Part shown: positions 46,044 through 54,516 of the stretch, in pieces
Numbering within the stretch: the stretch's first letter is position 1
Layout of the letters: each line of letters begins with the position of its first letter
NCBI GenBank assembly: GCA_027306605.1
Contig: DAHUZK010000059.1
Location: forward strand, 1 to 64,000
Length of the DNA stretch: 64,000 nucleotides
Source of the DNA: Acidimicrobiaceae bacterium
GTDB taxonomy: Bacteria; Actinomycetota; Acidimicrobiia; Acidimicrobiales; RAAP-2
Direction: 5' to 3'
Program-made: the position numbers and the translations under genes
Notes under the pieces: model-generated
Database searches by the model: none
Told to the model about the DNA's origin: nothing
Seen by the model: the letters and a program-made list of their open reading frames with translations, nothing else

Positions 46044-47531
46044 TCAGCCAGGGTCGAGCGTGCCCGCCGGGGCGGCGTCGCGCCGTGGCAGCACAGGTGC
46101 GTCCCGCCCGGTCGAGCCCGCCTCGTGGTACTCCTCCTCGACGTTGACCGTCCAGACGTCGTGGTCGGCGCCGAAGATGTTCTCGACGGTCAGCAAGGCC
46201 GTGTACATGGAGTGGTCCTGGTTGTTGTACTTGTGCATGCCGTTGCGCCCGACGGGATGGATGTTGGGCGCCTCCGTGTCGATCCACTTGCGGATGGTCT
46301 CGACGTTGGCCTTGTAGCTGAAGTCGTAGTACGGGTACGCCTTGGGCACGCGTACGACGTAGCCGCGCTCGACATCGCCCTCGGCGGCCAGTCCGAGCGC
46401 GATGAGCTCCTTGGTCCCGAGCGCGATCAGGTCCTCGTCGGCCATGTTCCACATGGCGTCGCCTTCGAACACGAAGTACTCCAGCCCGAGGCAGGTGCGG
46501 CCGTCCTTGACCAGGTAGGGCGACCACGAGCCGTAGTTCTGGATCCGTCCGACCTCGACATCGGTGGCGTGGATGTAGATCCAGTTGTCGGGGAAGCTCC
46601 GCGCCTCGGGCACCACGAGCGCGACCGTCAGGTAGTCCCGGTAGTGCAGGTCGTCGGCCGCCGCCACCACCTCGGCCGGGGGCGGCGGCGTGACGGCGTG
46701 CACCAGCTCGCGCATGGGCATGGTCGAGATCACGTGCGAGGCCGGCACGGTGTGGGTTCGGCCGCCCTGCGTGTACGTCACGCTCCTGGCGCCGCCCCTC
46801 TCCACGGCGATGCGGCTCAACCGCGCCCCTGTCTCGAGGGTCCCCCCGGCGGCCTGCACCTTGTCCGCGCAGACCTCCCACATCATCCCGGGGCCGTACT
46901 TGGGATACTGGAACTCCTCGATCAGGGTCGTGATCTCGGTCTGGTTGCGTTTGGGCATCACGGCGTTGAGCACGGCCTTGGTCAGGTCGAGGTTCTTGAC
47001 CCGCTGGGCCGCCCAGTCCGCCGGCATGTCCGAGACCGGTACGCCCCAGACCTTCTCCGTGTAGGTCTTGAAGAACGTCCGGTAGAGCCGCCAGCCGAAG
47101 CGCTTCACCAACCAGTTCTCGTAGTTCGACTCGTCGGGGGGCGGATGGATCCGTGCCCACAGGTAGGAGAAGCCGCACAGGACGGCCTCTTTGAGCCCCA
47201 GGTTCCGCAGCGCGTTCATGGCCTTGAGCGGGTAGTCGTAGAACTTGCCCTTGTAGAAGATGCGGCTCATGCGGGGCCGCAGCATGAAGTCGCCCTCGGG
47301 CAGGATCTCGTGCCAGAGCGATTCCACCTCCTCCACCTTGGTGAAGAACCGGTGCCCGCCCAGGTCGAAGCGCCAGCCGTCGCGCACGACCGTGCGGCTG
47401 ATGCCGCCCACCACGTCGTCCGCCTCGAGGACGAGGGGGTGCTCCCCCCGTTTCGTGAGCAGGTACGCCGCCGTGAGGCCACCGGGCCCCGCGCCGGCGA
47501 TGACGACGGGTGCTTCGTCTGCGATGGCCAT
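46044..47531 (-). CDS. FAD-dependent oxidoreductase, UDP-galactopyranose-mutase/PPO-like
   Basis: A 495-residue flavoprotein. The N-terminal Rossmann motif is VIAGAGPGGLTAAYLLTKRG, followed by EADDVVGGISRTVVRDGWRFD and LGGHRFFTK, the pattern of the amine oxidase/protoporphyrinogen oxidase-like group that includes UDP-galactopyranose mutase. Such proteins often sit in glycan clusters and are annotated only generally. A true mutase is a possibility given the AftD-like neighbour, but at 495 residues it is longer than the usual 370-400-residue mutase. The last 25 residues are disordered. It lies inside the polysaccharide run. Confidence 0.82.
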   Translation of the reverse strand: MAIADEAPVVIAGAGPGGLTAAYLLTKRGEHPLVLEADDVVGGISRTVVRDGWRFDLGGHRFFTKVEEVESLWHEILPEGDFMLRPRMSRIFYKGKFYDYPLKAMNALRNLGLKEAVLCGFSYLWARIHPPPDESNYENWLVKRFGWRLYRTFFKTYTEKVWGVPVSDMPADWAAQRVKNLDLTKAVLNAVMPKRNQTEITTLIEEFQYPKYGPGMMWEVCADKVQAAGGTLETGARLSRIAVERGGARSVTYTQGGRTHTVPASHVISTMPMRELVHAVTPPPPAEVVAAADDLHYRDYLTVALVVPEARSFPDNWIYIHATDVEVGRIQNYGSWSPYLVKDGRTCLGLEYFVFEGDAMWNMADEDLIALGTKELIALGLAAEGDVERGYVVRVPKAYPYYDFSYKANVETIRKWIDTEAPNIHPVGRNGMHKYNNQDHSMYTALLTVENIFGADHDVWTVNVEEEYHEAGSTGRDAPVLPRRDAAPAGTLDPG

Positions 47532-47593
47532 CGTGGAGGGCAGATTAGTGGACCCCTCACGCCGGACCGTGGAGGGTCAGGGCAGGCGGAGAA

Positions 47594-48781
47594 TCAGGGC
47601 ACCGAGATGTTCAAGAAGGCCAGCAGGGCATAGGCGGCCAGGCTGGCCGACAGCAGTGTCAGCACGGCCCGCTCGACCTGGGGCCGGGTCAGGACGAGGG
47701 CGGCGGCCATGGAGAGGGGGAAGGTGCTGAGGGCGTAGCGCTCGAACGAGTCGAGGTTGGTCCCGGCCACGGCGGCACCCATGACGCCGGCCGCGAAGAG
47801 GGTGTAGGGAGCGGGCAGGCGACGCCAGCACACGACGAGCATGGCAAGGGCCAGCAGCACCCACGGCACGTGCAGGGCGGTTCCGACGTGACGGTGCAAC
47901 AGCCCGGCGGCGTCGTGGTAGAGGGTGCTGAACGGATCGGAGATCCCGCCGTGGTGCGAGCTCTGCAGCTGGACCCGCAGCGGAGCCAGCCAGTCCCCCA
48001 CCGTGTGACGGGACCAGGCCAGGAACGCGCCCACCGCCACGAACGGGGCGGCCAACGCGCCGAAGCCGGCCAGTCGCTCGCTCCGGCCCAGGCGGGTCCA
48101 CCAGCGCACGAGCTCGGCGGCGACGGCCAGGACGAGCAGGACACCGATGGGTCGGGTGAGGGCGGCGGCGAAGGCCAGCGCACCCGCCGTCGCCAGGTGG
48201 GGCCGCGCGCCCTCCGGTGGGCGCAGGGCCAGGAAGCAACCGAGGGCGAACACCAGCAGGAGGGATTCGGCGTAGCCCATCACCAGCACGTAGCCCGCCG
48301 GCAGGATGCTCAGGATCCACACCGCCCGTCTCGCCACCGCGGGATCGCCCGTCTCGCGCCGCACGAGGACGTAGAACATGGCCGTGGCCGCGAACGCGGC
48401 GACGTTGGCCAGCAGCACCAGCGCCGCGCCGTCCCCCACCCCGGGCACCAGGGCCAGCCCGTGCGTGAGCAGCGGGAGCGCCGGGAAGAAACGCAGCGAC
48501 TGGCGGCCCAGCGGTGCGTACCCGAAGCGGGCGATCGTCTCGTACCAGCCGGCGTCCCAGCCGAGGAGGCCCGCGTGCACCCGGGCGGCCACCCCGGGGG
48601 TGCTCGGGTGCGTGCGGTCGACGACGAAGTGGGCCAGCCCGAGCGCCCCCAGCACCACGACCCGGGCCACGACGAAGGGCAACAGTGCCTCCCGCAGGGC
48701 CGCCGGCACCCGGCGCCAGGCCTGCTCGAGGAGGGCCCAGTCGCGGCGCGCCACGTCCCGGGCGGCCCCTGGCGCGGTCAC
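47594..48781 (-). CDS. PIG-V-like mannosyltransferase (GT-C)
   Basis: A 395-residue membrane protein with about 9-10 helices. The first outside loop has WDAGWYETIARFGYAP, and FFPALPLLTHGLAL follows, both typical of the PIG-V-like family (WD.xWY and FFP motifs). The eukaryotic relative adds the second mannose of the GPI anchor; bacterial members are thought to use polyprenyl-phosphate mannose. The start is GTG at 48781. It is within the six-gene minus-strand run, 14 bases after the next GT-C gene. Confidence 0.82.
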   Translation of the reverse strand: MTAPGAARDVARRDWALLEQAWRRVPAALREALLPFVVARVVVLGALGLAHFVVDRTHPSTPGVAARVHAGLLGWDAGWYETIARFGYAPLGRQSLRFFPALPLLTHGLALVPGVGDGAALVLLANVAAFAATAMFYVLVRRETGDPAVARRAVWILSILPAGYVLVMGYAESLLLVFALGCFLALRPPEGARPHLATAGALAFAAALTRPIGVLLVLAVAAELVRWWTRLGRSERLAGFGALAAPFVAVGAFLAWSRHTVGDWLAPLRVQLQSSHHGGISDPFSTLYHDAAGLLHRHVGTALHVPWVLLALAMLVVCWRRLPAPYTLFAAGVMGAAVAGTNLDSFERYALSTFPLSMAAALVLTRPQVERAVLTLLSASLAAYALLAFLNISVP

Positions 48782-48794
48782 CGCGACGCCGCCG

Positions 48795-50450
48795 TCACGG
48801 GCCGGTCGCGTACTCGGTCAGGTTCATCGGCTCGTAGTAGAGGCGCGGATGGTTCGTCACCACGTTGCGGCCACCGCCCCCGTCCTTCGTGGCCGCGGTG
48901 ATCAGATCCGACGCGATGGTCTCGCACTTGATGCCGAAGGTCTGGTACCCGGGCTGCCACACGAGCCAGATGTGATGGCTCCCCGCCTTGGACAGCACGT
49001 AGTCGGAGAAGGCTCCCGGACTGGCGGCGTGCACGACGTCGGCGTAATTGACCCAGTCGACGATCTGAGGTCCCGTCCGCCGCGGGAAGGTGATCATCTG
49101 GTACCGGGACGGGTTGTCGATCTGGCGGGAGACGGAGGGTCCCAGCTGATCCGGGCAGAAGGCGATGACGTCGCCGGGCTTCGCCTGCGCGTTGATGGCG
49201 GCGGCGACGGCGTTGGCCTGCGTCCGCTGTGTGGTCACGTTCTGGGCCGACGAGACCAGGCCGGCCACGACGGCCAGCCCGACGACGATGACGCGCCCGG
49301 TCGGGTTGAGGAGCGTCGTCGTACCCAGCGCGACGAGCAGGAGGAACGGGAGGAAGACCACGGCTGCATAGCGTGACGAGAACGCGCTGGCGGTGACGAT
49401 GCCACCGGCGATGGCGACGAAGAGCGTCCCGAGCACGACGAACCCGACGCCGCGGGCGCGGGGCCGCGTGCGCAGGTCGAGCTCGATGATGCGACCGGTC
49501 AGGCCCACCCCGAACACGGCCAGCGCCAGCATGGCGAAGTAGATCACGGCCAGCATCCGGCCCTGGTTGGTGCCGCTCGCCAGCGTCGAGCCCTGGTTGT
49601 CGGTGAAACCCGTCAGCGCGTTGATGACGGCCGAGAAGTTCGGTGGCGCGGCCCAGGGGGTGCCGGTGTGCCGGGCCTGGAAGAAGAAGGTCGGCACCCA
49701 GGGGATGAAGAGCAGGCACCCGGCCGCCAGCGCGACGAGGGCCGCCCACGGCGCCTCCTCGGGGTGGCCGCGGTGACGCGTCCGCCAGACGGAGACGATC
49801 AGCCAGAGGCCGGTGACCCCGACGAGATAGAGGGCCCAGTACTGGGTGTAGAGCAGGGCCGCCGCCACGACGGCCACCGCGACCAGGTTTCCGGGCCGCG
49901 GTGACGTCACCGCCCGTTGCAGCGCCAGGAAGCCCAGTCCGGTCAAGAGGATCACCAGCGCGTACATGCGCGACTCGGTGCCGTAGTAGACGGCGAAGGG
50001 CGCGCTGGCGAGGAGGACGAGCATGGTCCACGCCACCGCCCGCCCCCCGAAACGCTTGCCGCAGAGCCAGCCCACCGGGAGGGTGACGACGGCGATCACG
50101 CCCGACAGCGAGCGCACGGCGTCGTTGGACTGCCCGAAGAGGACGATCCAGAAGTGCAGCAGGTAGTAGTACAGGGGAGGGGCGCCGTCGTGCTTCAGCG
50201 CGCCGGGGATCTGATGGAGGGGCAACCGGGCGATGTCGACCGTCAGGGCCTCGTCCAGCCACAGGCCCGAACGGGTCCAGAACCGGAGGACCAACCCCGC
50301 CGCCACCACCAGCACCACGGCCACACCGGCCACCACACGCATGCGGCCGGTGAGGGCGGGGACCTCCTCGGGCAGGGGGGGCATGGGTGGCATGGCCGTG
50401 CCGTCCATGACCCGCGTGCGGCCGGCGAGAGCGGGGACCTCCTCGGGCAT
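48795..50450 (-). CDS. GT-C family glycosyltransferase (ArnT/PMT-like)
   Basis: A membrane protein of about 551 residues. After two or three N-terminal repeats of a short acidic segment (PEEVPALAGR, PEEVPALTGR), the first helix is followed by RSGLWLDEALTVDIARLPL, with the acidic DE typical of GT-C catalytic loops, and DGAPPLYYYLLHFW. About 11 helices and a C-terminal outside domain follow. It would transfer a sugar from a polyprenyl-phosphate donor. The start is uncertain: TTG at 50468, ATG at 50450 or an ATG inside the repeats. It heads the polysaccharide run, divergent from dppB. Confidence 0.82.
   Translation of the reverse strand: MPEEVPALAGRTRVMDGTAMPPMPPLPEEVPALTGRMRVVAGVAVVLVVAAGLVLRFWTRSGLWLDEALTVDIARLPLHQIPGALKHDGAPPLYYYLLHFWIVLFGQSNDAVRSLSGVIAVVTLPVGWLCGKRFGGRAVAWTMLVLLASAPFAVYYGTESRMYALVILLTGLGFLALQRAVTSPRPGNLVAVAVVAAALLYTQYWALYLVGVTGLWLIVSVWRTRHRGHPEEAPWAALVALAAGCLLFIPWVPTFFFQARHTGTPWAAPPNFSAVINALTGFTDNQGSTLASGTNQGRMLAVIYFAMLALAVFGVGLTGRIIELDLRTRPRARGVGFVVLGTLFVAIAGGIVTASAFSSRYAAVVFLPFLLLVALGTTTLLNPTGRVIVVGLAVVAGLVSSAQNVTTQRTQANAVAAAINAQAKPGDVIAFCPDQLGPSVSRQIDNPSRYQMITFPRRTGPQIVDWVNYADVVHAASPGAFSDYVLSKAGSHHIWLVWQPGYQTFGIKCETIASDLITAATKDGGGGRNVVTNHPRLYYEPMNLTEYATGP
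50343..50449. repeat. 75-bp in-frame duplication in the 5' end of the GT-C gene
   Basis: A 32-bp block at 50343-50374 recurs at 50418-50449 with two differences, 75 bases apart (25 codons), duplicating PEEVPALxGRxRV in the protein. Confidence 0.85.
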
Positions 50451-50525
50451 GGGCGCATGGTAGGACAATGGGCTCGCGGTCTAGGATCATCCGCCGCCGG
50501 TCGGAGGCGGCGCGGTCCCGAGAGA

Positions 50526-50575
50526 ACGGGCCCGAAGACACCCGAGGACAACGGGCCCGAGGACAACCGAGGAAA
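50526..50575. repeat. Two tandem 25-bp direct repeats upstream of dppB
   Basis: Copies start at 50526 and 50551, each opening ACGGGCCCGA, with three differences in 25. They lie in the 5' leader or promoter of the importer operon and could bind a regulator. Confidence 0.7.
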
Positions 50576-50598
50576 GAAGAGCGGGGGAAAGAGGCGTC

Positions 50599-51546
50599 GT
50601 GGCGCGTTACATCGCGAAGCGGTTGGTGTTGCTCATCATCATCATCATCTTCGTCTCGATCGCGACCTTCTTCCTGGTGCACCTGCTCCCGGGTAATCCC
50701 GCCACCACCATCCTCGGGCCCAACTCCACACCACAGAACGTGGCGACGGTGAACAAGCAGCTCGGCCTGAACAAGCCGCTGTGGCAGCAGTACTTCATCT
50801 GGATCGGCCACGTCTTCCAGGGCAACCTCGGCCAGTCCTTCACGACGCACCAGACGACGACGAGCATCATCGCCCAGTCGTTCCCGATCGACCTGGAACT
50901 GATCATCTTCTCGCAGATCATCGCCTTCGCCATCGCCTTCCCCATGGCCATGGCCGCTGCCAAGCGCCCCAACCGGCTTTTCGACCAGGCCTCCAACAGC
51001 ACGACGTTCGCCATGCTGGCGCTGCCACCCTTCGTGATCGCGCCGGTGCTCGTACTCATCTTCGCCGTGCACCTGCACGTGTTCCCCGGGCCCGCGTCGT
51101 ACGTGCCGATCACACAAGACTTCTGGTCGAACATCCACACGATGCTGTTGCCGTCCATCGTCCTCGCCCTGGGGTCGATCGTCGTGTACTTCCGGCTCCT
51201 GCGCAACGACCTGATCTCGACCCTCCAAGAGGACTTCATCACCATGGCCCGTTCCAAGGGCCTGACCGACCGCCGCATCATGTGGCGCCACGCGCTGCGG
51301 CCCTCTTCGATCTCGCTCCTCGCCTCGGCCGGCGTGACCATCGGCAGCCTCATCGCCGGGACCTTCATCGTCGAGCTGTTGCTGCAGATGCCGGGGCTGG
51401 GCTATCAGCTGATCTCGAGCGTCAACCAGGACGACTACACCGTCGTGCAGGGCATCACTCTCTTCGTGGCGGTGGCGATCGTCCTCATCAACTTCATCTT
51501 CGACTTCCTGTTCACCATCGTCGATCCGAGGATTGCCCGTGAGTAG
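50599..51546 (+). CDS. Peptide-type ABC importer permease, DppB-like
   Basis: A 315-residue membrane protein with six helices. The N-terminus YIAKRLVLLIIIIIF, then LVHLLPGNPATTILG, matches DppB/OppB; the EAA loop is seen in DFITMARSKGLTDRRIMWRHALRP. It forms the channel with the DppC-like protein. GTG at 50599 lies 8-12 bases after GGGGGAAAGAGG. The operon runs dppB-dppC-dppD-dppF with overlaps at every junction. No binding protein is encoded in the operon. Confidence 0.93.
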   Translation: MARYIAKRLVLLIIIIIFVSIATFFLVHLLPGNPATTILGPNSTPQNVATVNKQLGLNKPLWQQYFIWIGHVFQGNLGQSFTTHQTTTSIIAQSFPIDLELIIFSQIIAFAIAFPMAMAAAKRPNRLFDQASNSTTFAMLALPPFVIAPVLVLIFAVHLHVFPGPASYVPITQDFWSNIHTMLLPSIVLALGSIVVYFRLLRNDLISTLQEDFITMARSKGLTDRRIMWRHALRPSSISLLASAGVTIGSLIAGTFIVELLLQMPGLGYQLISSVNQDDYTVVQGITLFVAVAIVLINFIFDFLFTIVDPRIARE

Positions 51547-52450
51547 CGTCATCACCGACGACCTGGCCGAGATCAAGGAGGAGGTCGCCGCCGACGCCGC
51601 GGCCGATCGCACCACCAAGAAGAAGCTTGGGGTCTTCTTCTGGGTCTGCGCCTCCTTCATCGTCATCGTCGCCCTCCTGGCCACGTTCGCCAGCCTGCTG
51701 CCACTGCCGAACCCGAATCTGGGCAACTACAGCAGCGTCCAGAACGGAGGCCCGAGCTGGAGCCACCTGCTCGGGACCGACGACCTCTACCGCGACATCC
51801 TGAGCCGCCTCATCTACGGCGCGCGCGTCTCGCTCGTCGTCGGCTTCGGCGGCGCACTGATCGGACTGGTGCTCGGTGGCGTCCCGGCCATGATCTCCGC
51901 CTACCGGCGGGGCCGGGTCGACACCGTCTTGAACACGACGTCCTACGTGTTCCTGGCCTTCCCGGCCATCGTGGCCGTCATCGCCATCGTGTCCTTCTGG
52001 GGCCACACCCTGTGGAAGATCACCCTCATCATCGGGATCTTCGCCGCACCCCTCATCTTCCGCGTGGTGCGGGCATCGACACTCTCGTATGCCACCCGTG
52101 ACTTCGTCCTGGCGGCCAAGGCGCTCGGCGCCAGCGACACCCGGATCCTGACCCGCGAGATCCTGCCCAACATCATGCCGACGGTCGTGTCCTTCGGGCT
52201 GATCGCCGTGGCCACCATCATCGTGCTCGAGGGGTCGCTGGCCTTCCTCGGGCTCTCGGTCCAGCCCCCGACGCCCAGTTGGGGCAACATGCTCAACGAG
52301 GGCTCGTCGCTCCTCACCGGGGCCAAGGGGCAGACGAACCCCTGGCTCGTGATCTTCCCCGCCACCGCCATGTTCCTGTTGCTCTTCTGCCTCAACGTGG
52401 TGGCCGACAAGCTCCGCGCCTACTTCGACGTCACGGAGATCAAGCTGTGA
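51539..52450 (+). CDS. Peptide-type ABC importer permease, DppC-like
   Basis: A 303-residue membrane protein. After an acidic cytoplasmic N-terminus the first helix is followed by the characteristic HLLGTDDLYRDILSRLIYGARVSL; the EAA loop is in DFVLAAKALGASDTRILTREILPN. The C-terminus has SLAFLGLSVQPPTPSWGNML, a DppC/OppC hallmark. GTG at 51539 overlaps the dppB end by 8 bases. It pairs with the DppB-like protein. Confidence 0.93.
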   Translation: MSSVITDDLAEIKEEVAADAAADRTTKKKLGVFFWVCASFIVIVALLATFASLLPLPNPNLGNYSSVQNGGPSWSHLLGTDDLYRDILSRLIYGARVSLVVGFGGALIGLVLGGVPAMISAYRRGRVDTVLNTTSYVFLAFPAIVAVIAIVSFWGHTLWKITLIIGIFAAPLIFRVVRASTLSYATRDFVLAAKALGASDTRILTREILPNIMPTVVSFGLIAVATIIVLEGSLAFLGLSVQPPTPSWGNMLNEGSSLLTGAKGQTNPWLVIFPATAMFLLLFCLNVVADKLRAYFDVTEIKL

Positions 52451-53469
52451 GCGGGCGACGGCTCCTCGAGGTGGAGGACCTCAACGTCACCTTCGCCACC
52501 AGCCGGGGCGACCTGCGCGCCGTGCAGGGGGTGTCGCTCACCCTCGACCAGGGCAAGACCCTCGGCATCGTCGGCGAGTCCGGCTCCGGCAAGACCGTGC
52601 TGTCCCGGGCCATCATGGGGCTCCTCCCCCGCGCCTCGACGACCCAGACGGGCTCGGTGCGCTACGACGGGACGGAGATCCTCAACGCGCCCAACGCCGA
52701 CCTGCGCAAGCTGTGGAGCACACACATCGCCATGGTCTTCCAGGACCCGATGACGTCGCTCAACCCCGTGCAGCGCATCGGCCACCAGATCACCGAACCG
52801 CTGCGCATCCATCTCGACGTGTCCAAGTCGGAGGCCAAGGAGACGGCGCTCTCCCTTCTCATGCAGGTCGGCATCCCCTCCCCTGTCGAACGCTACGACG
52901 CCTACCCGGGCCAGCTGTCGGGCGGGATGCGCCAACGCGTCATGATCGCCATCGCCCTGGCCTGCGCGCCTCGGCTCCTCATGGCCGACGAGCCGACGAC
53001 CGGGCTCGACGTCACCGTGCAGGCCCAGATCCTCGACCTGCTGGGCCAGCTCCAGCACGATCGCGACATGGCCATGATCCTCGTCACGCACGACCTGGGT
53101 GTCGTGGCCACCCGCACCGACGAGATCATCGTGATGTACGCCGGCAACGTGGTCGAGCGTGCGCCGACCAACGTCCTCTTCAAGAGCATGGCCATGCCCT
53201 ACACCGAAGCCCTGCTCGAGTCGATGCCCCGCATCGCCAACCCGAGCCACACCCGACTGACGGCGATCGAGGGAAGGCCCCCGGACCTCCTGCACCCGCC
53301 GACCGGGTGCCCCTTCGCGCCGCGCTGCCCCTACGCGCAGGACAAGTGCCGCAGCGAGAAGCCCCCGCTGCTCGAGGCCACCCCGGGCCACAGCTACGCC
53401 TGCTGGTTCCCGCTGACCGCCGGCGACCGCCGGCCCGACCCCGAGCCGAGCCAGACGGTGACGGCATGA
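52447..53469 (+). CDS. Peptide-type ABC importer ATPase, DppD-like
   Basis: A 340-residue ATPase. Walker [12 protein letters not shown], signature [12 protein letters not shown], Walker [13 protein letters not shown] and H-loop LVTHDLGVV. The C-terminal extension of the oligopeptide family is present with cysteines [14 protein letters not shown] that can bind an iron-sulfur cluster. GTG at 52447 overlaps the dppC stop by 4 bases. The protein works with the DppF-like ATPase as a heterodimer. Confidence 0.94.
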   Translation: MSGRRLLEVEDLNVTFATSRGDLRAVQGVSLTLDQGKTLGIVGESGSGKTVLSRAIMGLLPRASTTQTGSVRYDGTEILNAPNADLRKLWSTHIAMVFQDPMTSLNPVQRIGHQITEPLRIHLDVSKSEAKETALSLLMQVGIPSPVERYDAYPGQLSGGMRQRVMIAIALACAPRLLMADEPTTGLDVTVQAQILDLLGQLQHDRDMAMILVTHDLGVVATRTDEIIVMYAGNVVERAPTNVLFKSMAMPYTEALLESMPRIANPSHTRLTAIEGRPPDLLHPPTGCPFAPRCPYAQDKCRSEKPPLLEATPGHSYACWFPLTAGDRRPDPEPSQTVTA

Positions 53470-54458
53470 CCGACACCGCCGTCGACCGGTCGCCCGCGGC
53501 CACCACCGACCCGCTGCTGGCGGTCGAGGACCTCCACGTCTCGTTCCAGCGCGGCAACACCGCGGTCCAGGCGGTGGCCGGCATCTCCTTCACCATGCAG
53601 CAGGGGGAGACGCTCGGGCTCGTCGGCGAGTCCGGCTGCGGGAAGACCACCACGGGCCGAGCCATCGTGCAGGTGGAGCGGGCGACCTCGGGCCGCATCC
53701 GCTTCGGGGACACCGAGCTCACCGCGCTCAACCGCGGCGGCCTGCGCACCCTGCGCACCCAGGTGCAGATGATCTTCCAGGACCCCATCTCGTCGCTGAA
53801 CCCACGCCGGCGGATCACCGACGTGGTGGCGGAGCCGCTCACCATCTGGAAGATCGGGACCAAGGAGGAGCGGCGCCAGACGGCGAACGCCATGCTGGAC
53901 CAAGTGGGGATCGACCCCGTGGTCAACGGGTCACGCCGGCCGCGCGAGTTCTCGGGTGGCCAGTGCCAGCGCATCAGCATCGCCCGGGCGCTCATGCTCA
54001 AGCCGAAGCTGCTCGTCTGCGACGAGATCGTCTCGGCACTCGACGTGTCCGTGCAGGCGCAGATCCTGAACCTGCTGGAGGACCTCAAGCAGGAGTACAA
54101 CCTCACGATCCTGTTCATCGCGCACGACCTGGCGGTGGTGAAGAACGTGAGCGACCGCGTCGCCGTGATGTACCTGGGCAAGCTGTGCGAGATCGCGCCG
54201 GCCGACCTGCTCTACGAGGCGCCGGCACACCACTACACGGCCGCGCTGCTCGCTTCGGCCGTCGAGCCCGACCCCGAGGCCGAGCGCACGACCGTGGCCT
54301 TGAGCGGCGAGCCGCCCAGCCCGATCAACCCGCCCTCGGGCTGCCGCTTCCGGACCCGGTGCCCCCGGGCCGAGGCACGCTGCGCCGACGAGGTCCCCGA
54401 GATGCGCGCCATCGCGCCCGGCCACCAGGTGGCCTGCCACTTCCCCATCGGGAGCTGA
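53466..54458 (+). CDS. Peptide-type ABC importer ATPase, DppF-like
   Basis: A 330-residue ATPase. Walker A GESGCGKTTTG, signature FSGGQCQRISIA, Walker B LLVCDEIVSALD (Ile-Val replaces the usual Pro-Thr/Val-Ser after DE, as is common in DppF) and H-loop FIAHDLAVV. The C-terminal cysteine motif is CRFRTRCPRAEARC. ATG at 53466 overlaps the dppD stop by 4 bases. It is convergent with rpsA, 58 bases away. Confidence 0.94.
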   Translation: MTDTAVDRSPAATTDPLLAVEDLHVSFQRGNTAVQAVAGISFTMQQGETLGLVGESGCGKTTTGRAIVQVERATSGRIRFGDTELTALNRGGLRTLRTQVQMIFQDPISSLNPRRRITDVVAEPLTIWKIGTKEERRQTANAMLDQVGIDPVVNGSRRPREFSGGQCQRISIARALMLKPKLLVCDEIVSALDVSVQAQILNLLEDLKQEYNLTILFIAHDLAVVKNVSDRVAVMYLGKLCEIAPADLLYEAPAHHYTAALLASAVEPDPEAERTTVALSGEPPSPINPPSGCRFRTRCPRAEARCADEVPEMRAIAPGHQVACHFPIGS

Positions 54459-54503
54459 GCGGACCTCGCCGGGGTCACGATCGGGCTCGTCCTCGGCCGG
54501 GCA

Positions 54504-54516
54504 GCCTGTACCAGGC
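54504..54516. terminator. Short hairpin between convergent dppF-like and rpsA genes
   Basis: GCCTG and CAGGC pair around TAC, 46 bases after the DppF-like stop and next to the rpsA stop. The stem is short; a bidirectional terminator is plausible but weak. Confidence 0.25.
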
